A stretch of 64,000 bases of DNA, taken from the NCBI GenBank assembly GCA_011799875.1, contig CM022298.1, forward strand, positions 722,695,405-722,759,404, written 5' to 3'. This DNA comes from Thinopyrum elongatum (Eukaryota; Streptophyta; Magnoliopsida; Poales; Poaceae). Shown piece by piece: positions 10,011 to 22,556 of this stretch; position 1 is the stretch's first letter, and each line of letters starts with the position of its first letter. The notes below the pieces were generated by a model, which ran no database searches, had not been told where the DNA came from, and saw only the letters and a list, made by a program, of their open reading frames with translations. Both the position numbers and the translations under genes were made by a program.

Positions 10011-10449
10011 TTGTGAGCTATGTGATCTACAATGGCAAACACAAGTTTCACTTAGACTTTGTTCATAATTAATTCGCAATAGTGATTAAACAATTTAGTT
10101 TTAAAGTGCCCTCCCATTCAAATCAATATCTCTCATAATTGATTGTGAGTGATTCAAGACCTACATTTCAATTCAACGCCATTGATGTGGACACCACTGA
10201 TGACAAGAATTTCAATCGGTAGGCTAACATGCCGATCACATCTCTATGTGACTCTTGTTCATCTTTCGATGGGTGTGTTCCAGGCTCAAGACGATCCTGC
10301 CTGAACGTCAAAGACAACCAAGTGATCTTGCAACGAGGTCTGACCGTCACCTGCTTCATTTTTCTCGATTTGTTCGTACCCATGTGGACATGGCGCACCC
10401 CAAAAAGATACGAATTAAAGACGATGCTACACTTGGTTGAACACTAACT

Positions 10450-10454
10450 ACTTT
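10450..10454. repeat. Target-site duplication of G1 (left copy, acttt)
   Basis: acttt lies immediately outside the LTR start TGTCATGG and is repeated at 33967-33971 outside the other LTR end. The A2 element shows the uninterrupted leader (aactacttgatatt) at the matching place. Confidence 0.9.
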
Positions 10455-10995
10455 TGTCATGGATTTGTCATGGCGGATGTCCTAGAGAAAGACTTAGGTG
10501 TGGAGCCATCGCAATTAGGTTAGCTTGAAGGGGTTGAACGAGACAAAGGACACAAGGAGTTTACCCAGGTTCGGCCCCTCTCAACAAAGTAAAAGCCTAT
10601 GTCCTGCTTCTAGTTGTATTGCTTGGGTTTCGATTACAAGGGAGCGAATACGCTTGACCTAGTTCTCGACTGTTTGTTTCTTGAGTTAACCCACCACCGG
10701 GTAACCCCTTTATATACAGGTTGAAGCCCGGTGACTTACAGAGTCCCGGCCGGCTCACACAAACGTCACCGGCTCGGTTTCTAACTAAACCTGCCTTACA
10801 GAGCAAGTTAACACATGGTGGCTCACACCCTTGGGCCTTGAGTCACCTCTGGGTCTTGGGCCTTCAATAAGCCTGCTTTATGAACCACCACCTCTATATC
10901 TTTTTCAGCCCTCTTGGTCCTTCTCACCTTAAGTCGCCAATGGTGTGACCCAGCCCCTCCTGGGCGGGTCATACCTCGGAGTTATATCCCCAACA
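10455..10995 (-). repeat. G1 3' LTR
   Basis: The plus strand reads TGTCATGG...CCCCAACA, that is, minus-strand TGTTGGGG...CATGACA with TG/CA ends. It pairs with 33425-33966. It contains the word cctttatatacagg (minus-strand complement of a TATA-like site) near 10708. Confidence 0.9.
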
Positions 10996-11010
10996 TTAGG
11001 CCCCAGGTTG
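10996..11010 (-). promoter_or_regulatory. G1 polypurine tract
   Basis: Next to the LTR the minus strand reads ACCTGGGGCCTAA, a purine-rich block directly preceding the LTR start TGTTGGGG. Position and orientation fit minus-strand gag-pol. Confidence 0.6.
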
Positions 11011-11283
11011 ATTTGAACTTGTTCACATCAATCTTCATTTTAAGTCAAGCAAAAATGCTCCAGTATGAACTTCTCATACCGTCCGCCGTAACCCGCCATG
11101 ACATTGTGTAAACAGGATTGTTATAACCCACCATGACATCCCGTACATTAATTCCGCATAAGACCCAGGATATCTTCAACAGATCTTTATCTTTAATAGG
11201 CTTCCCGGGAATCGAGGCGTCCATATAGCCACTTAATCATTTTCACCTCCTCGATTTCCATGCTTGCCATCTTGTCATATCCT

Positions 11284-11290
11284 TATAAAT
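11284..11290 (+). promoter_or_regulatory. Putative TATA box of the G1 antisense transcription unit
   Basis: TATAAAT on the plus strand is followed by a pyrimidine-rich leader. A likely 5'UTR intron follows (donor ctag|gtactc at 11481, acceptor cttttag at 12069), just before the antisense ATG at 12084. Confidence 0.5.
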
Positions 11291-12083
11291 ATGGACAGGG
11301 ACCCCCTTTTTCACTTTTTACCCCTGCCTCTGCCTCTTCTTCTTCCCCTCGATGTCCGACGCTTTCGGAGCTCGGCCGCCTCCATCGAGCTTCTTCAACA
11401 ACTCTGACCCAGGCCGCTGCATCAACCTGATCGTATCCAGAGAACGGCGGCGCTCCTCCGCTGATCATCTGCATCGCTAGGTACTCCCCTCTCTCTACTT
11501 CCCATCTGCATTAGGGTTCCCTCTGTTCGTCAGTTTTCATCGGCGTTCATCGTAGTTCTCTTCGCTAATGCTCACTTCGATCAAAAAACAGTAGGGAAGT
11601 TGCGCAGTAGCAGTTTTAGCATCCATTTCCAATCGTAGATGCATCCTATCTTCCTGAGATTCAAACCCAGCTTGTGTGTTCTTCCACTGTCATATTTAGG
11701 TTTAGCAATTATTCTCCTTTTCTGAACTGCTGTAGATCCGTAAATATAATCCACCACTTGTGGAACCTGTTTGTCCAACACTTACTGAAATTTTCCTCAA
11801 GCTCAGATCCGTAAATCCGGCATAAACACCACTGTGTGGGCGGCTCAAAAATATTACTTTATGACCCACCAAACACCAGCTGGCTTATTCATGAAATACT
11901 CAAATCAGCTGCATCCATATGATGTTAATATCACCCAAATGTGCTTTGTTGATTTGTCCATACTATTTCTTTTCATATATGAACCAAACCTGCATAGTAT
12001 ATTTACCTTCTTGAAACCATCGAGCGGCTTATTTTCCCAAATTTGACCCGCCGTTATTCCCCCTTTTAGGCCTTTTGATAAAA
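11291..12083 (+). other. Leader and 5'UTR intron of the G1 antisense ORF
   Basis: The leader exon ends at about 11480. A GT...AG intron with a pyrimidine-rich 3' end (cccccttttag) runs 11481-12069. No protein-coding frame is supported inside it. This is inferred from splice-site appearance only. Confidence 0.45.
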
Positions 12084-14323
12084 ATGACTAAGACAGTCAC
12101 GTCATGTGATTGGGTCGCTTCCACTGTTACGGAACAAGCTCTGAACGAATATGTTCAAGTGGGCATTTTGTCAGCCAAAGAAGTTATTCACTGTCGGGCC
12201 CCAGGGTCACAAATAAGACCTGATCTAAAGGACGGCGAAGTCGTGGTTTTTGCTGATCATATGAGCCGGGGTTTCTCTCCACCCGGCTCAAAGTTCTTCC
12301 GCGACGTTTTGAATTTTTATCAACTTCATCCACAAGATATCGGACCCGATTCAGTCTCCAACATCTGCAATTTCCAAGTCTTTTGCGAAGTGTACCTTCA
12401 GGAGGAGCCCACTGTTGACCTTTTCAGAGAATTTTACTATTTGAACCGTCAAACAGAAATGACCGACGGACCCAGTCTTGAGCTTGGCGGGATTTCTATC
12501 CAAAGACGAAAAGATGCTGTCTTTCCCGTGGCCATGCTTCCCAGTCACCCCAAAGACTGGAATCAGACTTGGTTCTACTGCCAAGACACCTCTCCGGCTG
12601 GTGAGAACCCACTGCCGGGTTTTCGTGACCGCCGGCTTAACCCAAGACATCCACTTCCGGACCGGATCAGTGCCGCTGAACGGGCCAAATATGCATCCAC
12701 CTTTAGCAAAGTAAGAGCCTTAATGGCCAATGGCTTGACTGGCATCGATTTGGTCCGATGTTGGGTTGCCTGGAGGATCATGCCTTTGAGCCACCACCCC
12801 AGCTTATTGTGTGAGTATACTGGCGAAACCAAAGATCCACAGCGTCACTGCCAAATATGTCTGAATGATAAAGAGATCAATGAGATGACCAAAATGCTGC
12901 TCAATGAGAGCTTAGATAATTGCAGCAAGACGGGGCTGAACCCCTTTTGCACCCTTAACCCGGCTCCAGCTGTAAGTATTTCAAACTCATTGTTATCTTA
13001 TTCTTCCTTCTCATATATTGCCTTCTTCTTACTATTACTTGCTTTCCTCAGGCCGATGATCCTTTCTGGAATAAGAAAATTCAGGATAAACCGGCCAAAA
13101 AGGCCAAGGCAAAGAGCAAAGCTCCCAAGAAGCCCGCCAAGAAGAAAACATACACAACGGAGTTATTTTCACTGAATGATGATGAGTCGGAGGTAGAACA
13201 TGATTCCCTTGGCTCCTTTTTTTTGTAGATCTTATTGACACTGATTGCTATCAAGATGACGCGGAGGCCAGCCGCGTAGAAGGTGAAGAGGTAACTATCC
13301 TTTCCTCCGACTCAGAGCCTTTGCCAAGACAGAAGGTTCGACAAGTGAGTCGGAAAGTAAGGGTTTCTCACCATTTAGCTCACTTGGATCCAAACTTTAT
13401 TTCGAAGAAACAACAGCATGAAGCTCGACGCACAACCCGGAATAGCGGCTGTGGAAATCTTTCCTCCGGCTTACCCAACATGCCGGTTCCTCGAAAACGC
13501 CGAAATGAGGTGCCACAGAATTCAACCTTCTCCTTTCCTAAGGCGGGTCTTATCCGTCAGCCACTTAATTCTTCAGACTCAAACTATCAGGGAACTTCTC
13601 ATTCGTCCTCTGGCGACTCTACTGGAACCCAGATTCCTCCCTTCAAACTTGCTACTGGGTGAGAATATTAAATTTCTTTTGCTTCAACACTTGTATACTG
13701 ATATGTTGACATCCTTATATGTCTCACTTTCAGCGGTATAGCCAAGCCTAGCAAGAAGCTGAAGGTAAATAAGCCGGCCGAAGACCCCAAGGTTGCTGAA
13801 CCGGAGAAACAAACTATATCTGAAGCTTCCCATTAGACTCCTGAGGCTGCCGCTGATGACCCGCCACCAGAGACCCATGACGTCACGATGGATCCAATGG
13901 GTGCTGACCCATCCAGCACTAAGCCGCCCAGTCCCATAAAACCTGTTGATGAACCTCCTTCACAACAAGCTGCGGAAGATGTTATCATTACTGGCACTGG
14001 CTACACTGAGCCTAGGAACCCCACCATTCTAGCCAAGCACTCTGCCAAAGAAGAGTTAATTGAAAATAGCAAAGTCAAGTTTGATGTTGCAAATTACTCA
14101 CACTTGGGCGTCAATGAATTATACTCTGGTTATCAGAGCCAGCTGCACACTTGGTCGTGATCTGGAGGCAGATTTGGTCAAGAAATTGTGCCAAAAATAT
14201 GTGGTATGAACATCTGTTTCCTTTGCTTATATAGTCATCCAGCCCCCAAGTCTTATCCGTAGAAAAAGGTACTTTTGAGTAGGGTTAAGACTTGTCTATG
14301 TGTTTCTGCAAGCTTTAAAGTCG

Positions 14324-14436
14324 TAGCCCTCATGGGCCGGCTTATCTTGATAAAGATGAGCCGGATCATTTCCATTATTTTGAAAGAACTCCAGACCATA
14401 GCCCTCATGGGCCAGCTTATCTTGATAAAGATGAGC
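14324..14436 (+). repeat. Direct repeat, ~75-bp spacing, in the G1 antisense unit
   Basis: tagccctcatgggcc(g/a)gcttatcttgataaagatgag occurs at 14324 and again at 14399, in what appears to be an intron between antisense exons. The 75-bp spacing equals that of the tandem array at 26378-26752, though the sequences differ. Confidence 0.7.
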
Positions 14437-15256
14437 TCAATCAAAAAATACAAATGCGAAAAAGAACTTCCGCACACATTAGCCCCCATGTGTCAAGTGC
14501 TTTGCTTGCAACGTACTTGAGACTTGTCTGTAGATTGTTTCCTGGAAATATGTTTATAACTTGTTTAACTCTTACTTGCAGGATGCTTTAACGCAGGCTG
14601 AATCCCAGGTGGTCGATTTAAAGACCAGGCTTGAGTAGCAAGAGGCTGACACACGCGAAGCTGACTCCAAGCTTAAGCTTAGTCTTGAAGAGAGCGAGAA
14701 GCTCAAAACTGGATTTTCCACAGAAAGAACCACCTGGGATAAGGAGAAAGCCACCTTGGTACAAAGAGCAGAAACTGCCGAATCTTCTTTGAAGGAGACG
14801 GCTGCAGAATTGACCGGCTTAAAACGCCATATATCCCAGATGACAGCTGCTATCTTTGGTAAGTAATTCAGGATGTTTTAACCACTTCCAATATTTACCC
14901 TTAATCCGCTCGGCGACTTATCTGTGCATTTATTCAACAGGCCCCAGGAGTGCCAACCTTGGCCAAGACATGTTGGTGAAGCTGAAGGTGGTTTATACTT
15001 TGGTGGAACAGCTGTGTATAGGCACGCAGCGAACCATAGCGGCCATCTCGCATAATAAGCAGCCACCTTCACTCATCAGGGACGTATTGGACAAGCTATC
15101 TGTCTGCCCAAGAGAATAGAAGAGATTTAGCAATACTCAGCCCGAGATGGTGCTATCACTGCGTTGAGCCAGGCCAAAGCATGGCAAGCGGAGTTAGACC
15201 CGGAAGAGATGGCAACTGGCTGTCCGAGTTTCAAAGAGGATGGGTCTCCCTTCGAT

Positions 15257-15261
15257 GCCAG
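15257..15261. repeat. Target-site duplication of G2 (left copy, gccag)
   Basis: gccag precedes the G2 LTR start TGTCGGTG and recurs at 25170-25174 directly after the other LTR end. Removing the insert restores continuous antisense-ORF sequence of G1. Confidence 0.9.
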
Positions 15262-15735
15262 TGTCGGTGTCAAAACCGGCAGATCTCGGGTAGGGGGGCC
15301 CAAGCTGTGAGTCTAAGGATCAATGGTTACAAGGGACAATGGGGACACGATGTTTACCCAGGTTCGGGCCCTCTTTAAGGAGGTAAAACCTTACGTCCTG
15401 CTTGATTGTATTTAATGAGTATAAGGGTTACAAGAGTTGATCTACCTCGAGATCGTAATGGCTAAACCCTAGCCGTCTAGCCTATGATTATTCTGATAGC
15501 CTCTACCGACTAAACCCTCCATTTTATATAAACACCAGAGGGGCCTAGGGTTGTACAGACTCAGTTTGCAGAGGAAGGAAACATTACACCCGGACACCAA
15601 ACTTGCCGACCTACGCACATAGGAGTCCTACCCGGACACGGGAGGTGGTCTTCTGCTTCGTCTTCACGACCCATCAGCCCGACCCATACTGAATAGGCCG
15701 GACACCTGAAGACCCCCGAATCCAGGACTCCCTCA
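15262..15735 (-). repeat. G2 3' LTR
   Basis: The plus strand reads TGTCGGTGTC...ACTCCCTCA; on the minus strand it starts TGAGGGAGTCC. It pairs with 24696-25169 over its whole length. Confidence 0.9.
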
Positions 15736-15750
15736 GTAGCCCCTGAACTT
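15736..15750 (-). promoter_or_regulatory. G2 polypurine tract
   Basis: The minus strand reads GTTCAGGGGCTAC immediately before the LTR. It is purine-rich and lies in the expected place. Confidence 0.55.
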
Positions 15751-16094
15751 GCCTTCAATGACGATGTAGTATCCGGCTTATGTCTTCGGCTTTGCAAGGC
15801 GGGTTCTTCACCATACTCCGGATTGACAACAGTCCGGCTTTGACCTACTTGTTCTGCCCTTATGATTCCTTCCTGTCGACGCCTCGATTTCCACGCATCG
15901 GGCGGATGCGAACCGTCCATAACTTTTTACAAATAAGCCCCTTACCATGCAAGGGTGGCATTTATATATGGAGGTTAGATCCCCACATGCCATTCCACAT
16001 CGCGCAAAGAGCATTAGAGCAGACCACGAAAAACTTCAAAACTTGGCGAGCGCTCCTAGCTCCTCCTCGCGCCGTCACGGCCCTCAAGAAAGGT
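15751..16094 (+). other. Putative promoter/leader of the G2 antisense ORF
   Basis: It contains tttatatatgg (about 15960) as a TATA-like site on the plus strand, 150 bp upstream of the antisense coding region. Otherwise there is no gene. Confidence 0.4.
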
Positions 16095-18666
16095 GATTGG
16101 TGAAGCTGCTCAGTGTCTCACCTTCAGCTGAATCGACTTCAGACGCAGGGATATCTCCCTCCCGCAGATCTAGTCTCCGTGTGGGCGGGATTAGCCTCGA
16201 TTGGCAATGATGTGCTGGCAGAGAATTTCCCCAATCCCAACAAGGAGGAGAGGGTGTGTTTCATCTCGTTTCTTCTGAGGGGCTTAGGATTCCCGATCCA
16301 CCCCTTCCTCAGAGGTCTATAGGAGTTCTACGGGATCCAGCTGCACAACCTCACACCAGGTTCTATCCTGCACATTTCTGGTTTTGTCGCTCTCTGTGAA
16401 CTGTTCTTAGGCTGCGAGGCTCATTTCGAACTATGGAGAAAGTTCTTTTGCCTCGTCCCTCGCCATCAAGGTGGTTCTATATTTGAAATGGGTGGCGCCG
16501 AAGTATGGCACATAGCCGGATCAGGTTACCCTGTCGGAACTCCCAAGAAGGGATCCGAAGAATGGACTTCGGAATGGTTTATATGGAAGACGTTCCTCTT
16601 CCGGACCCAGTTCGACATGGCCTTCCCGAATTCTCCAGTGCTCCTTTGAAGAAATGCCTCAATTGGCATCCTTGGAACCACAAGCAAGAAGACGGTGCGG
16701 AAGTACAGAGGTTGGTCGGCAAGGTCAGATTACTCGCCCATTCCGAACTCTCGATAATCGAAGTCATGGCCATCACGATAAAGCGATGCGTCCAGCCCCT
16801 TCAGTCTAGAGTGACCCCTTTATGGTGTTACAACGGGGAGGATGACACATCTCGTTATAAGCGCGAGGGCCCAGATACCCCAATCGCTCTGGCTGCCATT
16901 CTGGCGGATCTTTATAAGGGGGGGGGAAAGAGGAATTCACCCGTTTAAATTGCCGGGAAGGTTTCTCCATGTATAACCCCATTGAATGGGTATGTTTTTG
17001 ATTATCAACATTATTCTACCTCATTATCGAGGTATGCCAATCAAATTGTTCTGGTTGTCTTAAAACAGACATGGAGGAAGGTGGTCGAAAATATTCATTG
17101 CCCCTCCCCACAGCCAGAGGATTATGCTCGCAACGAAGACCCCGGCTTCTGCGAGGATCCGGATATATTCATAGAGTTTGATGATGGAGTCTTTTATCAA
17201 GCGAGCCTTGACGGCTCGGAAGTGGCTATTATGGCCGACTACTCCGGACTTCTCCCCTTCTCCATTGTAAGTACTCGGAAAGCATCCTTAAAAAAAAGGA
17301 CCCCCACTTGCATCTCACCCATCACACTGAATTGTGCCTCATAGGATCAGTGCTCAGCAAGCCGCACTCCATCGAGAGCGGCTGCTAGGAAGGCCGCATC
17401 AACACAGGGCGAGCGTTCAAAATAAAAGGAAGCCGGAAGCACCGTGAGCCCCCTCCTTCATCAAAGAGGTATAACTTTTGACATGTGCCTAGGTATGAGA
17501 CCAGATTGTCATATTTCTCCTCCCATTTTATTTCAGGAGGAGTACACGGCAAACCATGTCCAAACGCCCAATTAGCCGATCATCAGCTAATCCGACTCCG
17601 GGCTCATCAACCGGAACGAGAGCAAATACGGATGCAACGCCGACTCATCCACCACATGAGGATTCGGATGATGTATCCATCATAAATTCCGAAGTGGAGA
17701 GCATGATGAATCATCGATGACTGAAAGAGACCATGCGTGCTCCAATTTTTACTGAGCAGGAATTTACTGCCCTCAGCACCGTGGATGCATATATCCGAGC
17801 CGCCCGGGATGGATTTGCTGGAGTTGCTCACCTGTTTTCAAAAGATATGCAGGTAATAATTTGTGTAAATTTAATAGATATATACCAGTAGCCCCCGAGA
17901 CTTGAAGCGGTTTAGGCCAATCGATTTAAGGATCCTTATGACCGCAGGTTCTCAAAGAGAAGAAAATGCGCTGTCCTAGGAGTTGGAAATGAGCCGGACA
18001 AAGCTAAATGCCGCCACCATAGAGCTCGAGGAAATGAAGAAAGTCACAATGACCAGTGATCAAAAGAGCAAGCTCGAGGAGGAAAAGGATAAGCAAGCCA
18101 AAGAGATAAAGAGCTTAAAGGCTCAATTGTCGGATGCACAAAAAGAGAATAGAAAGTTGAAACGAGGTATATTTGGTATGACCTTCGAACCATTCAGGCT
18201 ACTCATAGTATCCGGTAATTCGGAGTGTTATAATGCTATTCTTGCAGGTCTGTTAAACAGGCGCCATGAAGAAGAAGTATCCGGATTCCGAGGCGACGTT
18301 CTAAAAGAATTGTCCGTGGTGCATGAGCGAGCCCGAAAAGCCATGAAGAGTATGGTCAAAGCCTTATGGCCATCCGATGCCCCTCCAGAATGTATGGAGG
18401 AGTTGACAAACCTGTTCAAAGGTGCCCGGCGCCATTTTGAGCTATGGAAGGCGTCAGTATGCCAGGAAGGTGCACGAGAGGCATGGGCGATGGTGAAAAC
18501 ACGCTACATCGGGCTCGATCCGAACCATATGGCCCGAGTTGGACCTCAGGGACCGGACGGAAAAGAGATTCCCGTGAACTTGGTATATGACCAAGTGATG
18601 ATAGCTGCGAAATATTCGCAAGACTGTAGCCTAAACAGTCTTATAGATGACATAGATAAAGAGTAG
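16095..18666 (+). pseudogene. G2 antisense ORF (PF04195-type domain, acidic segment, coiled coil)
   Basis: Plus-strand coding remnants in consistent order begin with LNRLQTQGYLPPADL and ERVCFISFLLRGLGFPIH, followed by a stop at about 16319. After that come FYGIQLHNLTPGSILHIS and FVALCELFLGCEAHFELWRK, the PF04195 signature. Frames shift at about 16500 and 16940. An acidic segment (DPDIFIEFDDGVFYQASLDG, about 17150-17210) precedes likely introns. The last open exon (17983-18666) is coiled-coil (KLEEEKDKQAKEIKSLKAQL) followed by a helical C-terminus. It is colinear with the G1 antisense ORF although the sequences differ widely. No intact start codon is evident. Confidence 0.75.
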
Positions 18667-19490
18667 GCATTCGATTCAATGTATCAATGTACTTTATCAT
18701 CGAACTTACCTCCAACCGAACTTGTCAAAATTTGTCATCGCAGGCCTTTGGCTTCAACCTCCGAACCAAGAAGTTGGAGTGTTTCCGGATACCATATTGG
18801 AATGTAGTAAACATTCATTATGTCCGGAAACCAAGCAATCCGGTCATATTGCTCAAACAGACAAAATTTGTTCGGGGAGTTATGTTATATTACTATTTAA
18901 CGTAAGAAACATCTTCCAGGGAAAATAGTTCCGTTAAGGGTTCCTTTCCTTGGGTCAGCATGCATAATTATGCATGCCTAGGCTTTAATCCTAAAGATAG
19001 AATTATGGGCAACCAATCCCTTATTTGTTAGAAGAATTACGTAGACGTAAATAATCTGTCGTTGCTTGTCGACCAATTATTCCCTTAAGAACGCTAGCTT
19101 TCGGCTTCACCCGTCTGAGGTACAGATCCGGAGTACCTGGTTGTAACAGTCGCAGTGGTGCTCCCTTTACACCCTAGGCGAACAATCGGGAATGTAGGGT
19201 ATAAACATAGGAGCGAGGCAACCCAGCTTCGCAAAAACTTAAGTCATAGAGGTGCATATAATGGCAAAAGGTGTATAGGACAAACGACGTAAACAATGTA
19301 AGCAACAAGCTTTTAGTAATAAGCTTCATCAAAGAAGCCCCCAGTTACGGTGGGGTGTGTACATGTAAAGATGTGTACCCCTAATAGTTCGGTTGATCCG
19401 AACATACCCTGGGATATTAAAAATAAAAATAGAAAAGGAGAGGAGAAAAAGGACCCTAGTCAAAGTAAAAAGAAAAGGGGTGCTTCCGAA
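18667..19490. other. Intergenic region between converging G2 antisense ORF and pol
   Basis: No gene is supported. The region holds the 3' ends of the two converging transcription units. The word aagcccccagttacgg near 19336 resembles annotation-free 3' sequence of this element type. Confidence 0.5.
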
Positions 19491-19961
19491 CTATCCGTAG
19501 AATCGTCGGAGCCGAGCAGCGTTCCATGGATTTGGTGCGAGGTGATTATCCGTTGCATTACAAAGGCGATAGGCTCCTCCTGTAAGAACTTCATCGACAA
19601 TGAAGGGGCCCTTCCATCGTGGTTTGAGCTTATCCTTTTTCTTCTCTGGGAGATGCAAGACGAGGTCACCAACGCTATACGTCATGGCCCGCACTTCTCT
19701 GCTTTGGTATCGCCTGGCTTGTTGTTGGTAAAATGCGGAACGAGCTTGCGCAATATCGCGCTCCTCTTCGAGGCCATCGAGGTTGTCCTATCGATCGAGC
19801 TCGGCTTCTCGCTCTTCATACATGCGCACTCGAGGTGAGTCATGAATAATGTCGCAGGGCAGGACAGCTTCCGCGCCGTACACCATGAAGAAAGGTGTAT
19901 ATCCGGTTGTTCGGTTAGGCGTAGTCCGCAGCCCCCAGATCACGCAATCGAGTTCCTCAAC
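19491..19961 (-). pseudogene. G2 integrase C-terminus
   Basis: The minus-strand frame runs GYTPFFMVYGAEAVLP at about 19890, then DLVLHLPEKKKDKLKPRWKGPF and ends near 19491. This is the C-terminal DNA-binding portion of gypsy integrase. It is separated from the integrase core by a stop at about 19962 and another near 19830. Confidence 0.8.
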
Positions 19962-20927
19962 CTAGTGCTTGTCTGACTCCTGTTGGGAGCGCACCAGTCG
20001 GGGTTTAATGCCACTCATTATCAGGCCATTGGCCCGTTCAACCTGGCCGTTTGTTTGAGGGCGGTAGACGGATGCGTAGTCGAGTTTAATGCCCAATTTA
20101 GCACACCAGTTTTTCACCTCATCAGCTGTAAAATTGGAGCCATTATCAGTGATGATGCTGTGCGGGACACCATAGCGGTGTACCACGCCAAATATAAAGT
20201 TAATCACCGGTCCTGCTTCAGCAGTTTTTACTGGCTTGGCCTCTATCCACTTAGTGAACTTATCCACCGTAACCAGTAAATATTTCTTTTTGTGGCTTCC
20301 CCCTTTAAGGGGTCCGACCATATCGAGCCCCCAGACCGCGGAAGGCCAAGTAATGGGGATTGTTCTTAAGGCAGTGGGAGGCATATGACTTTGATTGGCG
20401 AAAAGCTGACATCCCACACAACATTGAACAAGGGCTTGTGCGTCTGCTCGGGCTGTTGGCCAGAAAAAACCTGTCCAGAAGGATTTGCTTACGAGGGCTC
20501 GAGCTGCGGCGTGATGGCCGCCCAGACCAACATGTATTTCAGCCAAGAGTTGACGTCCCTCCTCTTCGGAGATGCACCTTTGGAGAACTCCGGTAGTGCT
20601 TTTCTTGTACAGCTCACCTTTGTGAACTTTGTTGGCTTTAGAACACCAAACTATGCGACAGGCCTCATTTCGATCATCAGGTAGCTCCTGCCTATTAAGG
20701 TAGGCCAGGAAGGGTTTGGTCCATGGAGTAATAACGACCATGATCTCATGAGCAGAGGGTGTTATTTCGGTATCCGAACCCCCGATGATATCTGTATTGT
20801 GTTCGGCTGCTAGGGGCGTGATCAGGTCCGTACTGGTGTCTCCGCTCTCATCCTGCCATACCACGGATGGCTTGAAAAGCCTTGCCAAAAAGGTATTAGG
20901 TGGGATGGGGTCGCGCTTGGTGCCCAT
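19962..20927 (-). pseudogene. G2 integrase: zinc-binding and catalytic core
   Basis: It encodes a 321-codon open stretch. The HHCC zinc-binding motif is present (AEIHVGLGGHHAAARA ... CCVGCQ, about residues 129-175). The core includes WGLDMVGPLKG (first catalytic Asp), HSIITDNGSNF (second Asp) and YRPQTNGQVERANG (catalytic Glu). This enzyme would insert the cDNA into host DNA. All three acidic residues are present, but stops at both ends separate it from RNase H and from the C-terminal domain. Confidence 0.85.
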
Positions 20928-21056
20928 GCAAGTGAGTATGTCCGCTGCCTAGTTACTTTCTCGAGCGACGTGATGAAATTCAAGCCCTTCGAACCGAGCC
21001 GATATTTTTAATACGGCATTTCGATATGCCGCCATTTTCGAATCTTTTGCATCAAA

Positions 21057-21491
21057 CTATTCATTTACCTGAGATATGGCGAGGTTTGAATCACCGCGCA
21101 CCTCGAGGCATTGTATGCCCATGGTGACAGCCATGCGGAGACCATGTAGAAGTGCCTCGTATTCGGCTGCGTTATTATAGTCCGTATACATGATTTGCAA
21201 CACGTAGCGGACTGTGTCCCCCGTAGGGGATGTCAAGATGACGCCAACCCCCAGTCCGGCTAGCATTTTAGAGCCGTCGAAGTACATTATCCAATTGGAA
21301 TAGGAACTGTACTCTTTAGGGAGCTCGGCTTCCGTCCATTCTCCGACGAAGTCGACCAGCACCTGAGAGTTAATAGCTCGGCGTGGCTTGTATGTTATTT
21401 CGAATGGTAAGAGCTCGATGGCCCATTTAGCTATGCGGCCGGTGGTGTCCCTATTGTTTATAATGTCGTTCAGTGGTACTTCGGATGCCAC
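21057..21491 (-). pseudogene. G2 second (archaeal-type) RNase H domain
   Basis: The minus-strand frame includes WIMYFDGSKMLAGLGVGVIL (first catalytic Asp), YNNAAEYEALLHGLRMA (catalytic Glu) and LEVRGDSNLAISQV (Asp). This is the additional RNase H characteristic of Tat-lineage elements, following the ordinary connection/RNase H remnants at about 21500-21716. It ends at a stop at 21057. Confidence 0.8.
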
Positions 21492-21716
21492 CGTGATCGA
21501 ACACTCTTGAAAATAGTGTCAGAGTTTTTGGGATGCCATAAGGACCGCGTAAGCTATCTTTTGGTAGTGAGGGTATCAGGATTTGCATGGTATAAAGACC
21601 TCCGATATGTAGTAGACTAGCTTTTGGATGGGGAATTTATGTCCCTCTTCTCCTCGCTCGACGACGAGTACAGCGCTCACTACCTGGTGAGTTGCGGAGA
21701 TATAAAGAAACATAGG

Positions 21717-22556
21717 CTAGCCAACACTTGGGGCGGCTAGGATTGGGTTGCCTGCTAATAAGGTTTTTATTTCTTCCAATCCGGCTTTTGCCGCTATCGT
21801 CCATTCAAAGTTGTTAGTGCGTCTAAGCAGTCTATAAAGTGGTAGTGCTTTTTCCCCGAATCTGGAGATGAAGCGGCTCAAAGCCACCACACACCCTACT
21901 AGCTTTTGGACCTGTTTTAAGTCTGTTGGTGTGGCCAATTGTGATAAGGCTTGGATTTTAGCTGGGTTTGCTTCAATTCCTCTATGGGAGACAATGAACC
22001 CTAGTAGCTTCCTGGCTGGAACGCCGAAGACGCATTTTTTCGGATTGAGCCGTATGTCGTATGTTCGAAGGTTATCAAATGTGAGGCAAAGATCATCCAC
22101 CAATGACTCGACGTGTTTAGTCTTGATGACTACATCGTCCACATATGCCTCAACTGACTTGCCGATTTGTTTTTCCAAGCATGTTTGAAACATGCGTTGG
22201 TAAGTGGCACCAGCGTTTTTAAGCCCAAAAGGCATAGTGTTGAAATAGAAAGGCCCGTACGGGATGATGAACGCCGCTACAGCCTGGTCGGACTCCTTCA
22301 TTTTAATCTGATGGTATCTGGAGTAAGCGTCGAGGAAACACAACAAGTCATGTCCCGCGGTTGCATCAATGATCTGGTCAATGCAGGGCACTGGGAAAGG
22401 GTCTTTAGGGGAAGCCTTATTGAGGTCTTTGAAATCGACATAAAGGCGCCAAGATTTATCCTTCTTCGGCACCATGACCAAGTTGGCTAGCCAATCCGGG
22501 TGTTTGATTTCTCTGATGAACCCGGCCCCAAGTAATTTGGCTAGCTCCTCCCCCAT
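21717..22556 (-). pseudogene. G2 reverse transcriptase
   Basis: The 279-codon open minus-strand frame covers most of the RT fingers and palm. It contains SWRLYVDFKDLNKASPKDPF, LDAYSRYHQIKM, FGLKNAGATYQRMF, the catalytic YVDDV (about 22134-22145), and the thumb-proximal LLGFIVSHRGIEANP. It would copy element RNA into DNA. A stop near 22557 separates it from upstream protease, and RNase H sequence to the left is broken, so no full polyprotein remains. Confidence 0.9.

Larger units (their letters stand above)
8991..10454 (-). mobile_element. Copia element B, left arm (protease-gag-leader part)
   Basis: This is the minus-strand internal sequence of a copia element. It is bounded left by the gypsy LTR at 8990 and right by insertion of G1 at 10455. 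It holds the start of protease, a decayed gag and part of the 5' leader. The leader continues without loss at 33967 after the 5-bp duplication acttt. It closely parallels the leader of A2 (52060-52420), so B and A2 belong to the same copia family. Confidence 0.85.
12084..15261 (+). pseudogene. G1 antisense ORF, N-terminal part (PF04195-type 'putative gypsy type transposon' domain plus coiled coil)
   Basis: From ATG 12084 the frame is open to 12971. The first about 220 residues match the familiar PF04195 pattern: VVFADHMSRGFSPPGSKFFRD, NFYQLHPQDIGPDSVSNI, then CEVYLQEEPTVDLFREFYYL. Introns are likely at 12972-13051 (joins in phase to a Lys/Ala/Pro-rich linker), near 13661-13733 and near 14865-14940. 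A coiled-coil exon (about 14580-14860) has heptads such as SLEESEKLKTGF, with one TAG at about 14637. Further stops and a frame break near 13200 show decay. The unit is cut by G2 at 15262 and resumes at 25170. The molecular role of such proteins is unknown; a regulatory or nuclear function is only conjecture. Confidence 0.75.
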